Source: Terasakiella sp033100395
GTDB lineage: Bacteria; Pseudomonadota; Alphaproteobacteria; Rhodospirillales; Terasakiellaceae
Assembly: GCF_033100395.1 (NCBI RefSeq)
Contig: NZ_JAWLVJ010000004.1
Coordinates: 124,001 to 188,000 of the forward strand
Length of the DNA: 64,000 nucleotides
Direction: 5' to 3'
Numbering within the stretch: position 1 is the stretch's first letter; each line of letters begins with the position of its first letter. A program made the position numbers and the translations under genes. Under the pieces are notes generated by a model, which was given only the letters and a program-made list of their open reading frames with translations, had not been told where the DNA came from and did not search any database. Of this stretch, positions 51,687-59,362 are shown in pieces.

Positions 51687-52997
51687 ATGCGTCTTTCAAA
51701 ATATTTCCTTCCGACCCTCAAAGAAAACCCTTCAGAAGCCCAAATCGTCTCGCATCGCCTGATGCTGCGCGCCGGTATGATCCGCCAATCTTCGGCTGGT
51801 ATCTATTCCTGGCTTCCCATGGGTCTGCGCGTGCTGCGTAACATCGAAAAAATCGTCCGTGAAGAACAGGACCGCGCAGGCTGTCAGGAACTGTTGATGC
51901 CGACAATTCAGCCCGCTGAACTGTGGCAGGCCTCAGGTCGTTATGACGATTACGGCAAAGAAATGCTGCGTATCGAAGACCGTCATGGCCGTGACATGCT
52001 TTATGGCCCAACCAACGAAGAACAGATCACTGAGATCGTGAAGATGGAATGTCAGTCTTACAAAGACATGCCAAAGATGCTCTATCACATTCAGTGGAAA
52101 TTCCGCGACGAAGTTCGTCCACGCTTCGGCATCATGCGTGGCCGTGAATTCCTGATGAAAGACAGCTATTCCTTTGATCTGGATTACGAATCTTCAAAAC
52201 GCGCCTACAACAAAATGTTTGTTGCCTACCTGCGCACCTTCGACCGCCTCGGCCTGAAAGGTATCCCGATGCGCGCCGATACAGGTCCAATCGGTGGTGA
52301 TCTGTCTCACGAATTCCTGGTGCTGGCAGAAACAGGCGAGTCCGGCGTTTTCGTTCATAAAGACGTGCTGGAATTTGACATTCCGGGTGATGATGTGGAT
52401 TACGAAGGTGACCTGCAGCCGATCGTTGATAAATGGACGTCACTTTACGCCGCCACAGACGAAAAACACGAAGAAGGCGTAGAATCTGAACTGGGTGACA
52501 AGCTGCTGAGTGCGCGTGGCATCGAAGTTGGTCATATCTTCCACTTCGGCACCAAATATTCTGAACCCATGGGTGCCAAAGTGACCAACCAGGACGGTGA
52601 AGAAATCGCCCTGCAAATGGGTTCTTACGGCATTGGTGTTTCCCGCCTGATCGGTGCGATCATCGAAGCCAGCCATGACGATAACGGCATCATCTGGCCG
52701 GAATCTGTTGCGCCTTACAAAGTTGGCCTGATCAATCTGAAAACAGGTAATGAAGAATGTGATGCGGTTTGTGACACGCTTTATAAAGAGCTGAACGCAA
52801 AAGGCTGTGACACCCTTTATGACGACACAAAAGGCGGTGCGGGTGCCAAATTCAACAATATGGACCTGATTGGTCTGCCTTGGCAGGTTGTGATCGGTCC
52901 ACGTGGTCTGAAAAACGGTGTAGCCGAAGTTAAAAACCGCGCCACAGGTGAAAAAGAAGAAGTCGCCATCGACGATCTGATTGCGAAATTCTGCTAA
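51687..52997 (+). CDS. proS: Prolyl-tRNA synthetase (short alphaproteobacterial type)
   Basis: 436-residue class II synthetase. Motif 2 FRDEVRPRFGIMRGREF (about 133-149), motif 3 near GSYGIGVSRLIGAI, and a C-terminal anticodon-binding domain (about 345-436) are visible. The editing insertion found between motifs 2 and 3 in E. coli ProRS (about 570 residues) is missing, as usual in alphaproteobacteria, which rely on separate editing proteins for Ala-tRNA-Pro. A hairpin repeat follows the stop. Confidence 0.95.
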   Translation: MRLSKYFLPTLKENPSEAQIVSHRLMLRAGMIRQSSAGIYSWLPMGLRVLRNIEKIVREEQDRAGCQELLMPTIQPAELWQASGRYDDYGKEMLRIEDRHGRDMLYGPTNEEQITEIVKMECQSYKDMPKMLYHIQWKFRDEVRPRFGIMRGREFLMKDSYSFDLDYESSKRAYNKMFVAYLRTFDRLGLKGIPMRADTGPIGGDLSHEFLVLAETGESGVFVHKDVLEFDIPGDDVDYEGDLQPIVDKWTSLYAATDEKHEEGVESELGDKLLSARGIEVGHIFHFGTKYSEPMGAKVTNQDGEEIALQMGSYGIGVSRLIGAIIEASHDDNGIIWPESVAPYKVGLINLKTGNEECDAVCDTLYKELNAKGCDTLYDDTKGGAGAKFNNMDLIGLPWQVVIGPRGLKNGVAEVKNRATGEKEEVAIDDLIAKFC

Positions 52998-53000
52998 GGT

Positions 53001-53056
53001 GTGTCCCGGCGAAGGCCGGGACCTCTTTCCAACAAGATTCCGGCCTTCGCCGGAAT
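53001..53056. repeat. Paired-hairpin intergenic repeat, copy 2
   Basis: GTCCCGGC-GAAG-GCCGGGAC (53003-53022) and ATTCCGGC-CTTC-GCCGGAAT (53037-53056), both perfect 8-bp stems with opposite orientation of the same core. Nearly identical to copy 1 at 50585-50642. If translated it gives the well-known artefact text IPAFAG, which falsely extends the next gene. It may terminate proS. Confidence 0.8.
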
Positions 53057-53075
53057 ACATAAAAGGGAAACCAAC

Positions 53076-54320
53076 GTGTTCAAAGCATTTGAATGGATGA
53101 TGGCCGCGCGCTACCTCCGGGCAAGACGACGTGAGGGCTTCGTGTCCGTCATCGCCTGGTTTTCCCTTCTTGGGATTGCCTTGGGTGTGGCAACGCTGAT
53201 CATCGTCATGTCGGTCATGAATGGCTTTCGTGAAGAACTTCTAAGCCGTATTCTGGGCATCAACGGCCATATCAACGTTTATGGCCAGACCCAGACCATC
53301 CCTGATTACCCGCAACTGGCCGCCAAGCTTAAAGAAGTCGATGGCGTTGTCACTGTCACCCCCATGATCGAAGGTCAGGTGATGGCAACGGGGAAGGGTG
53401 CATCCAGCGGGGCCATGGTCCGTGGTTTAACAGCTGATGACTTTATGAAACGTGATTTGCTGTCCAAAAGCGTCAAATCAGGTTCTCTCAACCTCTTTGA
53501 ACAGGGCGAAGGCGTTATTGTTGGTTCCCGCCTTGCGTCCAAACTCGGGCTTTGGGTTGGTGATAAAATCACGCTGATTTCGCCTAAGGGCAATGTCACC
53601 GCCTTTGGCACCGTGCCACGCATGCGCGCATATACCATTGCGGCAACATTTGATATCGGCATGTATGAGTATGATTCATCCTTTGTTTTCATGCCGTTAA
53701 AATCTGCGCAGAATTATTTCCGCGTCAATGGTGTAAACTATCTCGAAGTCATGACACCTTCTGCAACAAGCGCTGATGACGTCACTTATGATATCCGTCG
53801 TGAAATGGGTCGCTTTGGCATGCGTCCTGTGGATTGGAAACGCACAAACGCCAGCTTCTTTAACGCACTTCAGGTGGAACGCAATGTGATGTTCATGATC
53901 CTGACGTTGATAATCATTGTAGCGGCCTTTAACATCATTTCCGGCCTGATCATGCTGGTTAAAGACAAAGGCAAAGACATCGCCATCCTGCGTACCATGG
54001 GCGCAAGCAGGGGCAGTATCATGCGGATATTCTTTATTTCCGGGGCCAGTGTCGGCGTTTTCGGAACCTTTGGCGGCTTTATCCTGGGCTTGGCATTTTC
54101 TGAAAATATCGAAACCATCCGCCGCTGGATTGAATCTTTAAGCGGAACGGAGCTGTTTGCGGCAGAAATTTACTTCCTGTCCCAACTTCCGGCAATCGTG
54201 GATTATCGCGAAGTCGGTCTGGTGGTTGCCATGGGCTTGGGCTTGTCATTCCTGGCAACCCTTTATCCGTCCTGGCGGGCCGCCCGTCTAGATCCGGTGG
54301 AGGCACTCCGCTATGAGTAA
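53076..54320 (+). CDS. lolC: Lipoprotein-releasing system permease (LolC/E)
   Basis: 414-residue permease of the Lol ABC system, which extracts lipoproteins from the inner membrane. One N-terminal TM helix (about 24-47) carries VIAWFSLLGIALGVATLIIV, a large periplasmic MacB-like domain follows (about 48-265), then three C-terminal TM helices including ILRTMGASRGSIMRIFF. Start: GTG at 53076 with AAGGGA seven bases upstream; the longer frame runs into the repeat and is rejected. A single permease gene with lolD suggests a homodimeric LolC/E type. Confidence 0.94.
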   Translation: MFKAFEWMMAARYLRARRREGFVSVIAWFSLLGIALGVATLIIVMSVMNGFREELLSRILGINGHINVYGQTQTIPDYPQLAAKLKEVDGVVTVTPMIEGQVMATGKGASSGAMVRGLTADDFMKRDLLSKSVKSGSLNLFEQGEGVIVGSRLASKLGLWVGDKITLISPKGNVTAFGTVPRMRAYTIAATFDIGMYEYDSSFVFMPLKSAQNYFRVNGVNYLEVMTPSATSADDVTYDIRREMGRFGMRPVDWKRTNASFFNALQVERNVMFMILTLIIIVAAFNIISGLIMLVKDKGKDIAILRTMGASRGSIMRIFFISGASVGVFGTFGGFILGLAFSENIETIRRWIESLSGTELFAAEIYFLSQLPAIVDYREVGLVVAMGLGLSFLATLYPSWRAARLDPVEALRYE

Positions 54321-54993
54321 TCCTGTTCTTAAACTGGAAAACCTGACCCGCAGCTTCAAGCAGGGCGCAGAAGAACTCCATATCCTGAAAGCTGCCAATC
54401 TGACCATCAATCCGGGAGAGATTGTCGCCCTTGTTGGCCCCAGCGGGGCAGGGAAATCTACCCTGCTGCAAACCGCAGGATTGCTGGAAAAACCTGATAG
54501 CGGCCAGATTTATCTGGATGGCAATGAAGCCAGTGCCTTAAAAGATGATGCCAAAACAAAATTGCGCCGCCATCATCTGGGCTTTGTTTATCAATATCAC
54601 CATCTGCTACCGGAATTTTCAGCCGTTGAAAATATCGTCATCCCGCAGATGATTACGGGTAAATCCAGGTCCGATGCCCGCATGCGCGCCAATGAACTTC
54701 TGGATGCTGTCTCCCTATCCAAACGCGGCGAACACCGCCCGGCTGAACTTTCAGGTGGAGAACAGCAACGCGTTGCAATTGCCCGCGCGCTTGCCAATAA
54801 ACCAAAGCTATTGCTGGCGGACGAGCCCACGGGAAACCTGGACCCTGCCACATCTGACCATGTTTTCGGCCTGCTACTGAATGAGGTCAGGAAAGAGGGG
54901 CTGGCCGCACTCATCGCAACCCACAACCCGACACTGGCTTCCAAGATGGATCGCATCATCAAACTGGAAGACGGTCATCTGATCGAACAATAA
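54313..54993 (+). CDS. lolD: Lipoprotein-releasing system ATPase
   Basis: 226-residue ABC ATPase. Walker A GPSGAGKST (about 43-51), signature LSGGEQQRVAIARALA (about 142-157), Walker B LLLADEPTGNLD are intact. It overlaps lolC by 8 bases. It powers lipoprotein release to LolA. A strong bidirectional terminator follows. Confidence 0.95.
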   Translation: MSNPVLKLENLTRSFKQGAEELHILKAANLTINPGEIVALVGPSGAGKSTLLQTAGLLEKPDSGQIYLDGNEASALKDDAKTKLRRHHLGFVYQYHHLLPEFSAVENIVIPQMITGKSRSDARMRANELLDAVSLSKRGEHRPAELSGGEQQRVAIARALANKPKLLLADEPTGNLDPATSDHVFGLLLNEVRKEGLAALIATHNPTLASKMDRIIKLEDGHLIEQ

Positions 54994-55028
54994 AAAACAG
55001 CCCCTGCATCAGGATAGGGGCTGTTTTC
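54994..55028. terminator. Bidirectional terminator between lolD and the CBS gene
   Basis: Perfect 12-bp stem AAAACAGCCCCT/AGGGGCTGTTTT with a 10-nt loop. T-runs follow the stem on both strands, and it lies between two convergent transcripts. Confidence 0.88.
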
Positions 55029-55053
55029 TTCTGATCAGCATTTTTAAACGGTC

Positions 55054-55455
55054 TTAGCTTTCCTCGTACCCAAGAACCATGTCGCGCAGCGTCACGATCC
55101 CGACCGGGTTGCGATCATGGTCAATAACGACGGCGCGTGACACACTGTAACGTACCAGAAGACGAACAGCATATTTGATGTTCATTTCCGCAGGCACGGT
55201 CAGAACAGGCTTTGTCATAATTTCATAAACGCCTGTGCGTTCTGCAGACTTATCCGTTGCCACAACTTCGCGGGCAATATCGCGGATGGTCAGCATGCCA
55301 AATTCGTCGCTTTCATCTTTTCTTTCCACAACGAGAGAGGCAACCTTCGCGGTTTTAATCATCTCAATCGCTTCTGCGACTGTGGCAATCCGCCCGATTG
55401 TCTTTACATCCGGCGTCATTACGTCGCTTACGCGCACAAAAGATTTCTCAGTCAT
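55054..55455 (-). CDS. CBS-domain protein of the DUF1538-PII operon
   Basis: 133 residues made of two CBS domains (about 10-65 and 75-128). VSDVMTPDVKTI, FGMLTIRDIAREVV, VYEIMTKPVLTV and PVGIVTLRDMVLGY are standard elements. Such pairs bind AMP, ADP, ATP or S-adenosyl ligands and act as on-off switches. Its ATG overlaps the stop of the PII-like gene by 4 bases, so it belongs to the same translational unit. The likely job is to sense adenylates and modulate the two DUF1538 membrane proteins; this is inferred from context only. Confidence 0.9.
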   Translation of the reverse strand: MTEKSFVRVSDVMTPDVKTIGRIATVAEAIEMIKTAKVASLVVERKDESDEFGMLTIRDIAREVVATDKSAERTGVYEIMTKPVLTVPAEMNIKYAVRLLVRYSVSRAVVIDHDRNPVGIVTLRDMVLGYEES

Positions 55456-55802
55456 ACATCACCTGCTATTTCTTCCATAATTTTTGGCAATTGGGTTTTA
55501 AGCCCGACGGCGTCTTCAATGTCTATTTGAAAGGCAAGACCTGCGCCTTGCTCTTCGTCAAAATTTCCGGCCTTGCAAATGGTTTCCAGAATTTTACGCC
55601 CATATGTACCTGCGACCAAAAACAGGATCACATCACGGTTAGAGCTCAATTCCAGGCCCATAAAGCCTTTTTCTGGCGTCATACCCTCACCACGGACCGA
55701 ACTGATGGTCGTGGCCCCTGTAGCACCTGCTTCACGCGCGGCTTCGATCACCTCGTCCGTTTTGCTGGTATCCACCATTGCGACGATTAATTTTAAGTTC
55801 AT
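55452..55802 (-). CDS. PII-like signalling protein
   Basis: 116 residues with the ferredoxin-like PII fold pattern: LKLIVAMVDTSKTDEVIEAA (strand and helix), ATGATTISSVRGEG before a T-loop about 37-55, and the C-terminal strand region with IDIEDAVGLKT. The T-loop has no tyrosine, so the uridylylation known from GlnB cannot occur. The B-loop region GTYGRKILETICKAG is altered from the classical nucleotide-binding text. It is therefore a PII-like protein rather than GlnB or GlnK. Related PII-like proteins bind ADP, ATP, AMP or cyclic nucleotides and dock on membrane transporters. Overlaps both neighbours by 4 bases. Confidence 0.88.
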   Translation of the reverse strand: MNLKLIVAMVDTSKTDEVIEAAREAGATGATTISSVRGEGMTPEKGFMGLELSSNRDVILFLVAGTYGRKILETICKAGNFDEEQGAGLAFQIDIEDAVGLKTQLPKIMEEIAGDV

Positions 55803-56599
55803 GCTTCACTCCCTGATGACGAAGCGTCTGCTTTTACTTTGGCACGTTTTGCCCGCCATTCGGCCAGCAACGCATATGCCAGTACAGACATAATTGGAAA
55901 GACACTTGCAAAGGCAATCAGCCCGAAACCGTCCAGCAAAGGACTGCGCCCCGGTACTGTTGATGCCAAGCCAAGACCAAGGGCGGCCACAACCGGAACA
56001 GTCACGGTTGATGTCGTCACCCCGCCACTGTCATAGGCCAGCGGAATAATGGTCTTTGCTGCAAAGAATGTTTGAACAATAACGACGACATAGCCAACCA
56101 TAATATAGATCGGCAGCGGCGTCCCTGTAACGATACGAAAGGCCCCGAGCGATACGCCAATGGCAACCCCGATGGCAACAGCTGCACGCAAGCCCCAGGC
56201 GCTGATATTTCCGCCTGAAATTTCTTCTGCTTTAATTGCAACGGCAATAAGCGAGGGTTCTGCCACCGTTGTTGAAAACCCGATGGCAGCTGCGAAAATA
56301 TAGACCCAGTAATAATCTGTCCAGGTCAGCGTGGTCGCATCACCACCTGCACCAAGAAATTTCGGGTCAGACAACTGGGTTGCCATGGTTTCACCCAGCG
56401 GGAACAAGGCCTGTTCCAGCCCTACAAGAAACAGCGTCAGGCCCAAAAGCACATAGACAAACCCGATGATGATCTTTTTGAAGTTCGGGATTTTCTTTCG
56501 AATGACAATAAACTGAAACCCCAACAGGATCGCGATGATCGGTAAAACATCACGGCCCGTTGAAACGGCAGCATTAAAGATATCTACAATCCAGTTCAT
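55799..56599 (-). CDS. DUF1538 membrane protein, second of pair (UmpB-like antiporter subunit)
   Basis: 266 residues with about seven hydrophobic segments. It shares with its upstream partner LGLTLFLVGLEQALFPLGE (about 52-70), STTVAEPSLIAVA (about 109-121) and the block YDSGGVTTSTVTVP at 189-202. The kept acidic and Ser/Thr residues inside helices suit ion binding. From memory, a DUF1538 pair (UmpA/UmpB) from Halomonas was reported as a two-component Na+(Li+,K+)/H+ antiporter; the same function is inferred here. C-terminal tail is Lys and Ser rich. Overlaps both neighbours by 4 bases. Confidence 0.85.
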   Translation of the reverse strand: MNWIVDIFNAAVSTGRDVLPIIAILLGFQFIVIRKKIPNFKKIIIGFVYVLLGLTLFLVGLEQALFPLGETMATQLSDPKFLGAGGDATTLTWTDYYWVYIFAAAIGFSTTVAEPSLIAVAIKAEEISGGNISAWGLRAAVAIGVAIGVSLGAFRIVTGTPLPIYIMVGYVVVIVQTFFAAKTIIPLAYDSGGVTTSTVTVPVVAALGLGLASTVPGRSPLLDGFGLIAFASVFPIMSVLAYALLAEWRAKRAKVKADASSSGSEA

Positions 56600-57339
56600 T
56601 TCATCACCATCCCAAACAACAGGACAAAGATCATCGGCGTCAAACTGGCAAAGGCGATCAAACCGAAACCATCAATCATGGGGTTACGCCCCCGAATGGT
56701 ATGGGCCAGTCCCACCCCCAGTGCGGTCACCAGTGGTACGGTCACTGTCGATGTGGTTACGCCCCCACTATCATACGCGATTCCAACGATTTCGGCTGGT
56801 GCAAAATTTGTAATAATGATCACAAGTATGTAACCGCCAATGATAAAATACTGGATCGGCCAGCCTTTAAGAATACGGAACACGCCAAGGACAATGGCAA
56901 AACCGACCGAAAGCGCCACAACCATACGCAATTCCAAGGCATATTTGGCCTGCGCAGCCTCGGTTAAGGCAATATGTCCACCCTTAGCAGCAATCTCTGC
57001 AGCCTCAGCCGCCACCGCGATCAGGGCAGGTTCTGCAACCGTTGTCCCGAACCCGAGACAGAAAGCGAAAGAGAGTAGGGCGACAAGGCTGCCTTTTCTG
57101 GCAAAAGCATTCGCCATACTTTCCCCAAGCGGAAAAAGACCCATCTCAAGCCCTTGAATAAACAGAGTCAGCCCTAAAACCACCAGAAACAGGCCGGGAA
57201 TCACGCGATCAAGATTGGGGAATGGTTGTTGCAAGACAACGATCTGGAAGAAGGCGATCACAAGTATGATCGGCGCCAAATCCCGCAATGCCCCTAAAAA
57301 AAGGGTAAGGAATTGCTTAATGCCTGCATTCATACTCAT
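56596..57339 (-). CDS. DUF1538 membrane protein, first of pair (UmpA-like antiporter subunit)
   Basis: 247 residues with about seven hydrophobic segments. Conserved blocks: LGLTLFIQGLEMGLFPLGE (about 55-73), GTTVAEPALIAVA (98-110) and YDSGGVTTSTVTVP (189-202), the last at the same residue numbers as in its partner, so the two are clear paralogues. Together they probably form a heteromeric cation/proton antiporter. First gene of the coupled set of four. ATG at 57339 lies 66 bases after the cyclase stop; ribosome site is weak (AAAGG, 12 bases away), and a second ATG two codons later is possible. Confidence 0.85.
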   Translation of the reverse strand: MSMNAGIKQFLTLFLGALRDLAPIILVIAFFQIVVLQQPFPNLDRVIPGLFLVVLGLTLFIQGLEMGLFPLGESMANAFARKGSLVALLSFAFCLGFGTTVAEPALIAVAAEAAEIAAKGGHIALTEAAQAKYALELRMVVALSVGFAIVLGVFRILKGWPIQYFIIGGYILVIIITNFAPAEIVGIAYDSGGVTTSTVTVPLVTALGVGLAHTIRGRNPMIDGFGLIAFASLTPMIFVLLFGMVMK

Positions 57340-57405
57340 CTATCAACCATGCCTTTAGTATTCTTAATTACACAGTGTCATACTGTATGTTAGCACTTAG
57401 CACAA

Positions 57406-59244
57406 TTACTCATTTATTACAAATAGATGTACATGTGCGCTGCGACCACGGACTTCGGTTGATCCAATACTCTTCAACTCCACATGTTTAATTAGTTTTG
57501 CCGTATCTTCGGAGATCAAAATACAGGTACCAAACTTCTTATTCAGACTTTCAATGCGTGCAGCCAAATTCACCGCATCGCCATGAACCGTGTAGTTCAA
57601 ACGACCCTTGGCCCCGACAGCCCCGGCAACCACGGTACCAGTATTCAAACCAATCCGGCTTTTAAGCGACACCCCATCAAATTCCTGATGACAGAGCAGT
57701 TCTTTAATCTCCATCGCCGCGTTCAGGGCGTTCTGGGCGTGGTTTTCATCCTCAATCGGCACATTGAAAGTCGCCAGCACCGCATCGCCCTGAAACTGCG
57801 TGACAACCCCGCCATGACGTTCCAGAACGTCCACAACAGTACTGAAATAGGAATTCAGGATACCGACAATCCGTTCCGGCCCGACTTTTTCCGTCAGCTG
57901 GGTAAAACCTTCGATATCAGAAAACAGAATGGTGGCCTCGGTCTGAATCGGTTTCAGTTCACCATTTTCATGCATCAGGGACGCCGCGATAGATTCCGGG
58001 ACATAACGACCAAAGACTTCGCGGATCAAATCACGTTCGCGCAAGCCCTCGATCATATCATTAAAGGCAAGGGCTGCCTGATCCAGTTCTTTCAGACGGC
58101 TGCGTGGCAATTGCTGGATTGGGTTGGTGACACCTTTACGGATCATACGTGCCGTATCGGCCAGACGCACTATGGGTCGCGCGATCTTTCTGCCGACCTT
58201 GATGGATAGAACCACCGAAATAAACAGCACCACAATCCCGGCACCTGCCATTTCAAACAGCTGCATGACCACCGTGCGGTCAGATTTTTCTGCATTAATG
58301 TAAACGCCCGTAATCCAAGGCTTTTTACCAAAGCGCAAAAGATCACGGGTTGCCACAATATGCATATCGTCATCAATACGTGCACCTTTTACGACCACAT
58401 CATTGATGGGCGTAATCAAGCGGGCAGGGGCCACATCTGAACTACGCAGTCGGATCAGCTTGGGGTCATGGAACTCCTTTAGTTTCGGCAGCGGAACTTC
58501 CCCTTTACCTTCTACCCAATCTGTTTTATCGCTTTGTTCCGGCGTAATCGTACTGCCAGTCGTCAACAATGGGTGGGCAAGAATATGATCTTCACCATAA
58601 AGGATAAAAGGGGTGAGGAACTGATCTGTCGATGCCGCCAAAATGGTCTTGGACAGTTCTGCAACAGTCACCGCGATAAACAGGACACCTTTTAATTCCC
58701 CATCCTGATAAAGCGGCGTGCGAATATCCACCAGGGTCTGCCCCAGATCATCAAAGAAAAATAATTCCCCCCAATGGCTGGTGGTATGTTGTGCCATAAC
58801 TTTGAAAAGACGGGCGTTATCTTCTGCTGTTGTTGTTTCCTGATCTACAACCCATCTGTTCTCAGATCGCAGAACATAGCGCGTAATACCGTCTGGGTAC
58901 TGGATGCCTGCGCCGGTCACATTCGGTGTCGCGCCCAAAATACCACGCAGGAAAGTCTCCACTTTGCCAAAATCATCGACCCGCAGATCATTTGATTTGA
59001 CCTGATCGCTAATCCAGAGGGCCTGATTCTCGACAGGAAGAAGCAGATTTTCCACTTCCTTCTGCATTTTATCCAAAGCCGTTTCAATCAGCATATGATG
59101 GTAGTCTTTTGTCAGCTTAGTGGTTGCGTTCAATCCGAGATACAAAACCACCGCGACAGCCAGGAGAATCAGCCCGCCAAATCCAACAAATAAAACATTT
59201 TGGATCGGCTGACGGGTAAAAGTTATTTTTCTCCATAAATTCAT
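57406..59244 (-). CDS. Membrane class III nucleotide cyclase with Cache and HAMP domains
   Basis: 612 residues: TM helix (about 18-38), a periplasmic double-Cache sensor region (about 40-320), a second TM (about 323-345), HAMP (about 345-400) and a class III cyclase domain (about 425-600). Metal aspartates are in LFSDIEGFT and FQGDAVLATF. The residue that usually specifies adenine (Lys in the text NKFIGD) is glutamine here (TQFQGD), as in several alphaproteobacterial members; the second site is in YTVHGDAVNLAARIE. cAMP is the likely product, with cGMP not excluded. It lies upstream of, and on the same strand as, the DUF1538-PII-CBS unit. Confidence 0.92.
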   Translation of the reverse strand: MNLWRKITFTRQPIQNVLFVGFGGLILLAVAVVLYLGLNATTKLTKDYHHMLIETALDKMQKEVENLLLPVENQALWISDQVKSNDLRVDDFGKVETFLRGILGATPNVTGAGIQYPDGITRYVLRSENRWVVDQETTTAEDNARLFKVMAQHTTSHWGELFFFDDLGQTLVDIRTPLYQDGELKGVLFIAVTVAELSKTILAASTDQFLTPFILYGEDHILAHPLLTTGSTITPEQSDKTDWVEGKGEVPLPKLKEFHDPKLIRLRSSDVAPARLITPINDVVVKGARIDDDMHIVATRDLLRFGKKPWITGVYINAEKSDRTVVMQLFEMAGAGIVVLFISVVLSIKVGRKIARPIVRLADTARMIRKGVTNPIQQLPRSRLKELDQAALAFNDMIEGLRERDLIREVFGRYVPESIAASLMHENGELKPIQTEATILFSDIEGFTQLTEKVGPERIVGILNSYFSTVVDVLERHGGVVTQFQGDAVLATFNVPIEDENHAQNALNAAMEIKELLCHQEFDGVSLKSRIGLNTGTVVAGAVGAKGRLNYTVHGDAVNLAARIESLNKKFGTCILISEDTAKLIKHVELKSIGSTEVRGRSAHVHLFVINE

Positions 59245-59362
59245 AGAGTTAGGCTAACACATACAGAAAAGATCGTTAAAACAAACTGCTTCCAAGAAAC
59301 TGAAAACACGATTAGGATGAGAGTCTGCACATAAAGTTCGCCTCTTAACAAGAAAATCTGAA

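Noticed and set aside
53001..53075. N-terminal extension of lolC
   Set aside because: The added residues come from translating the hairpin repeat (IPAFAG artefact). GTG at 53076 has a good ribosome site and matches LolC starts.
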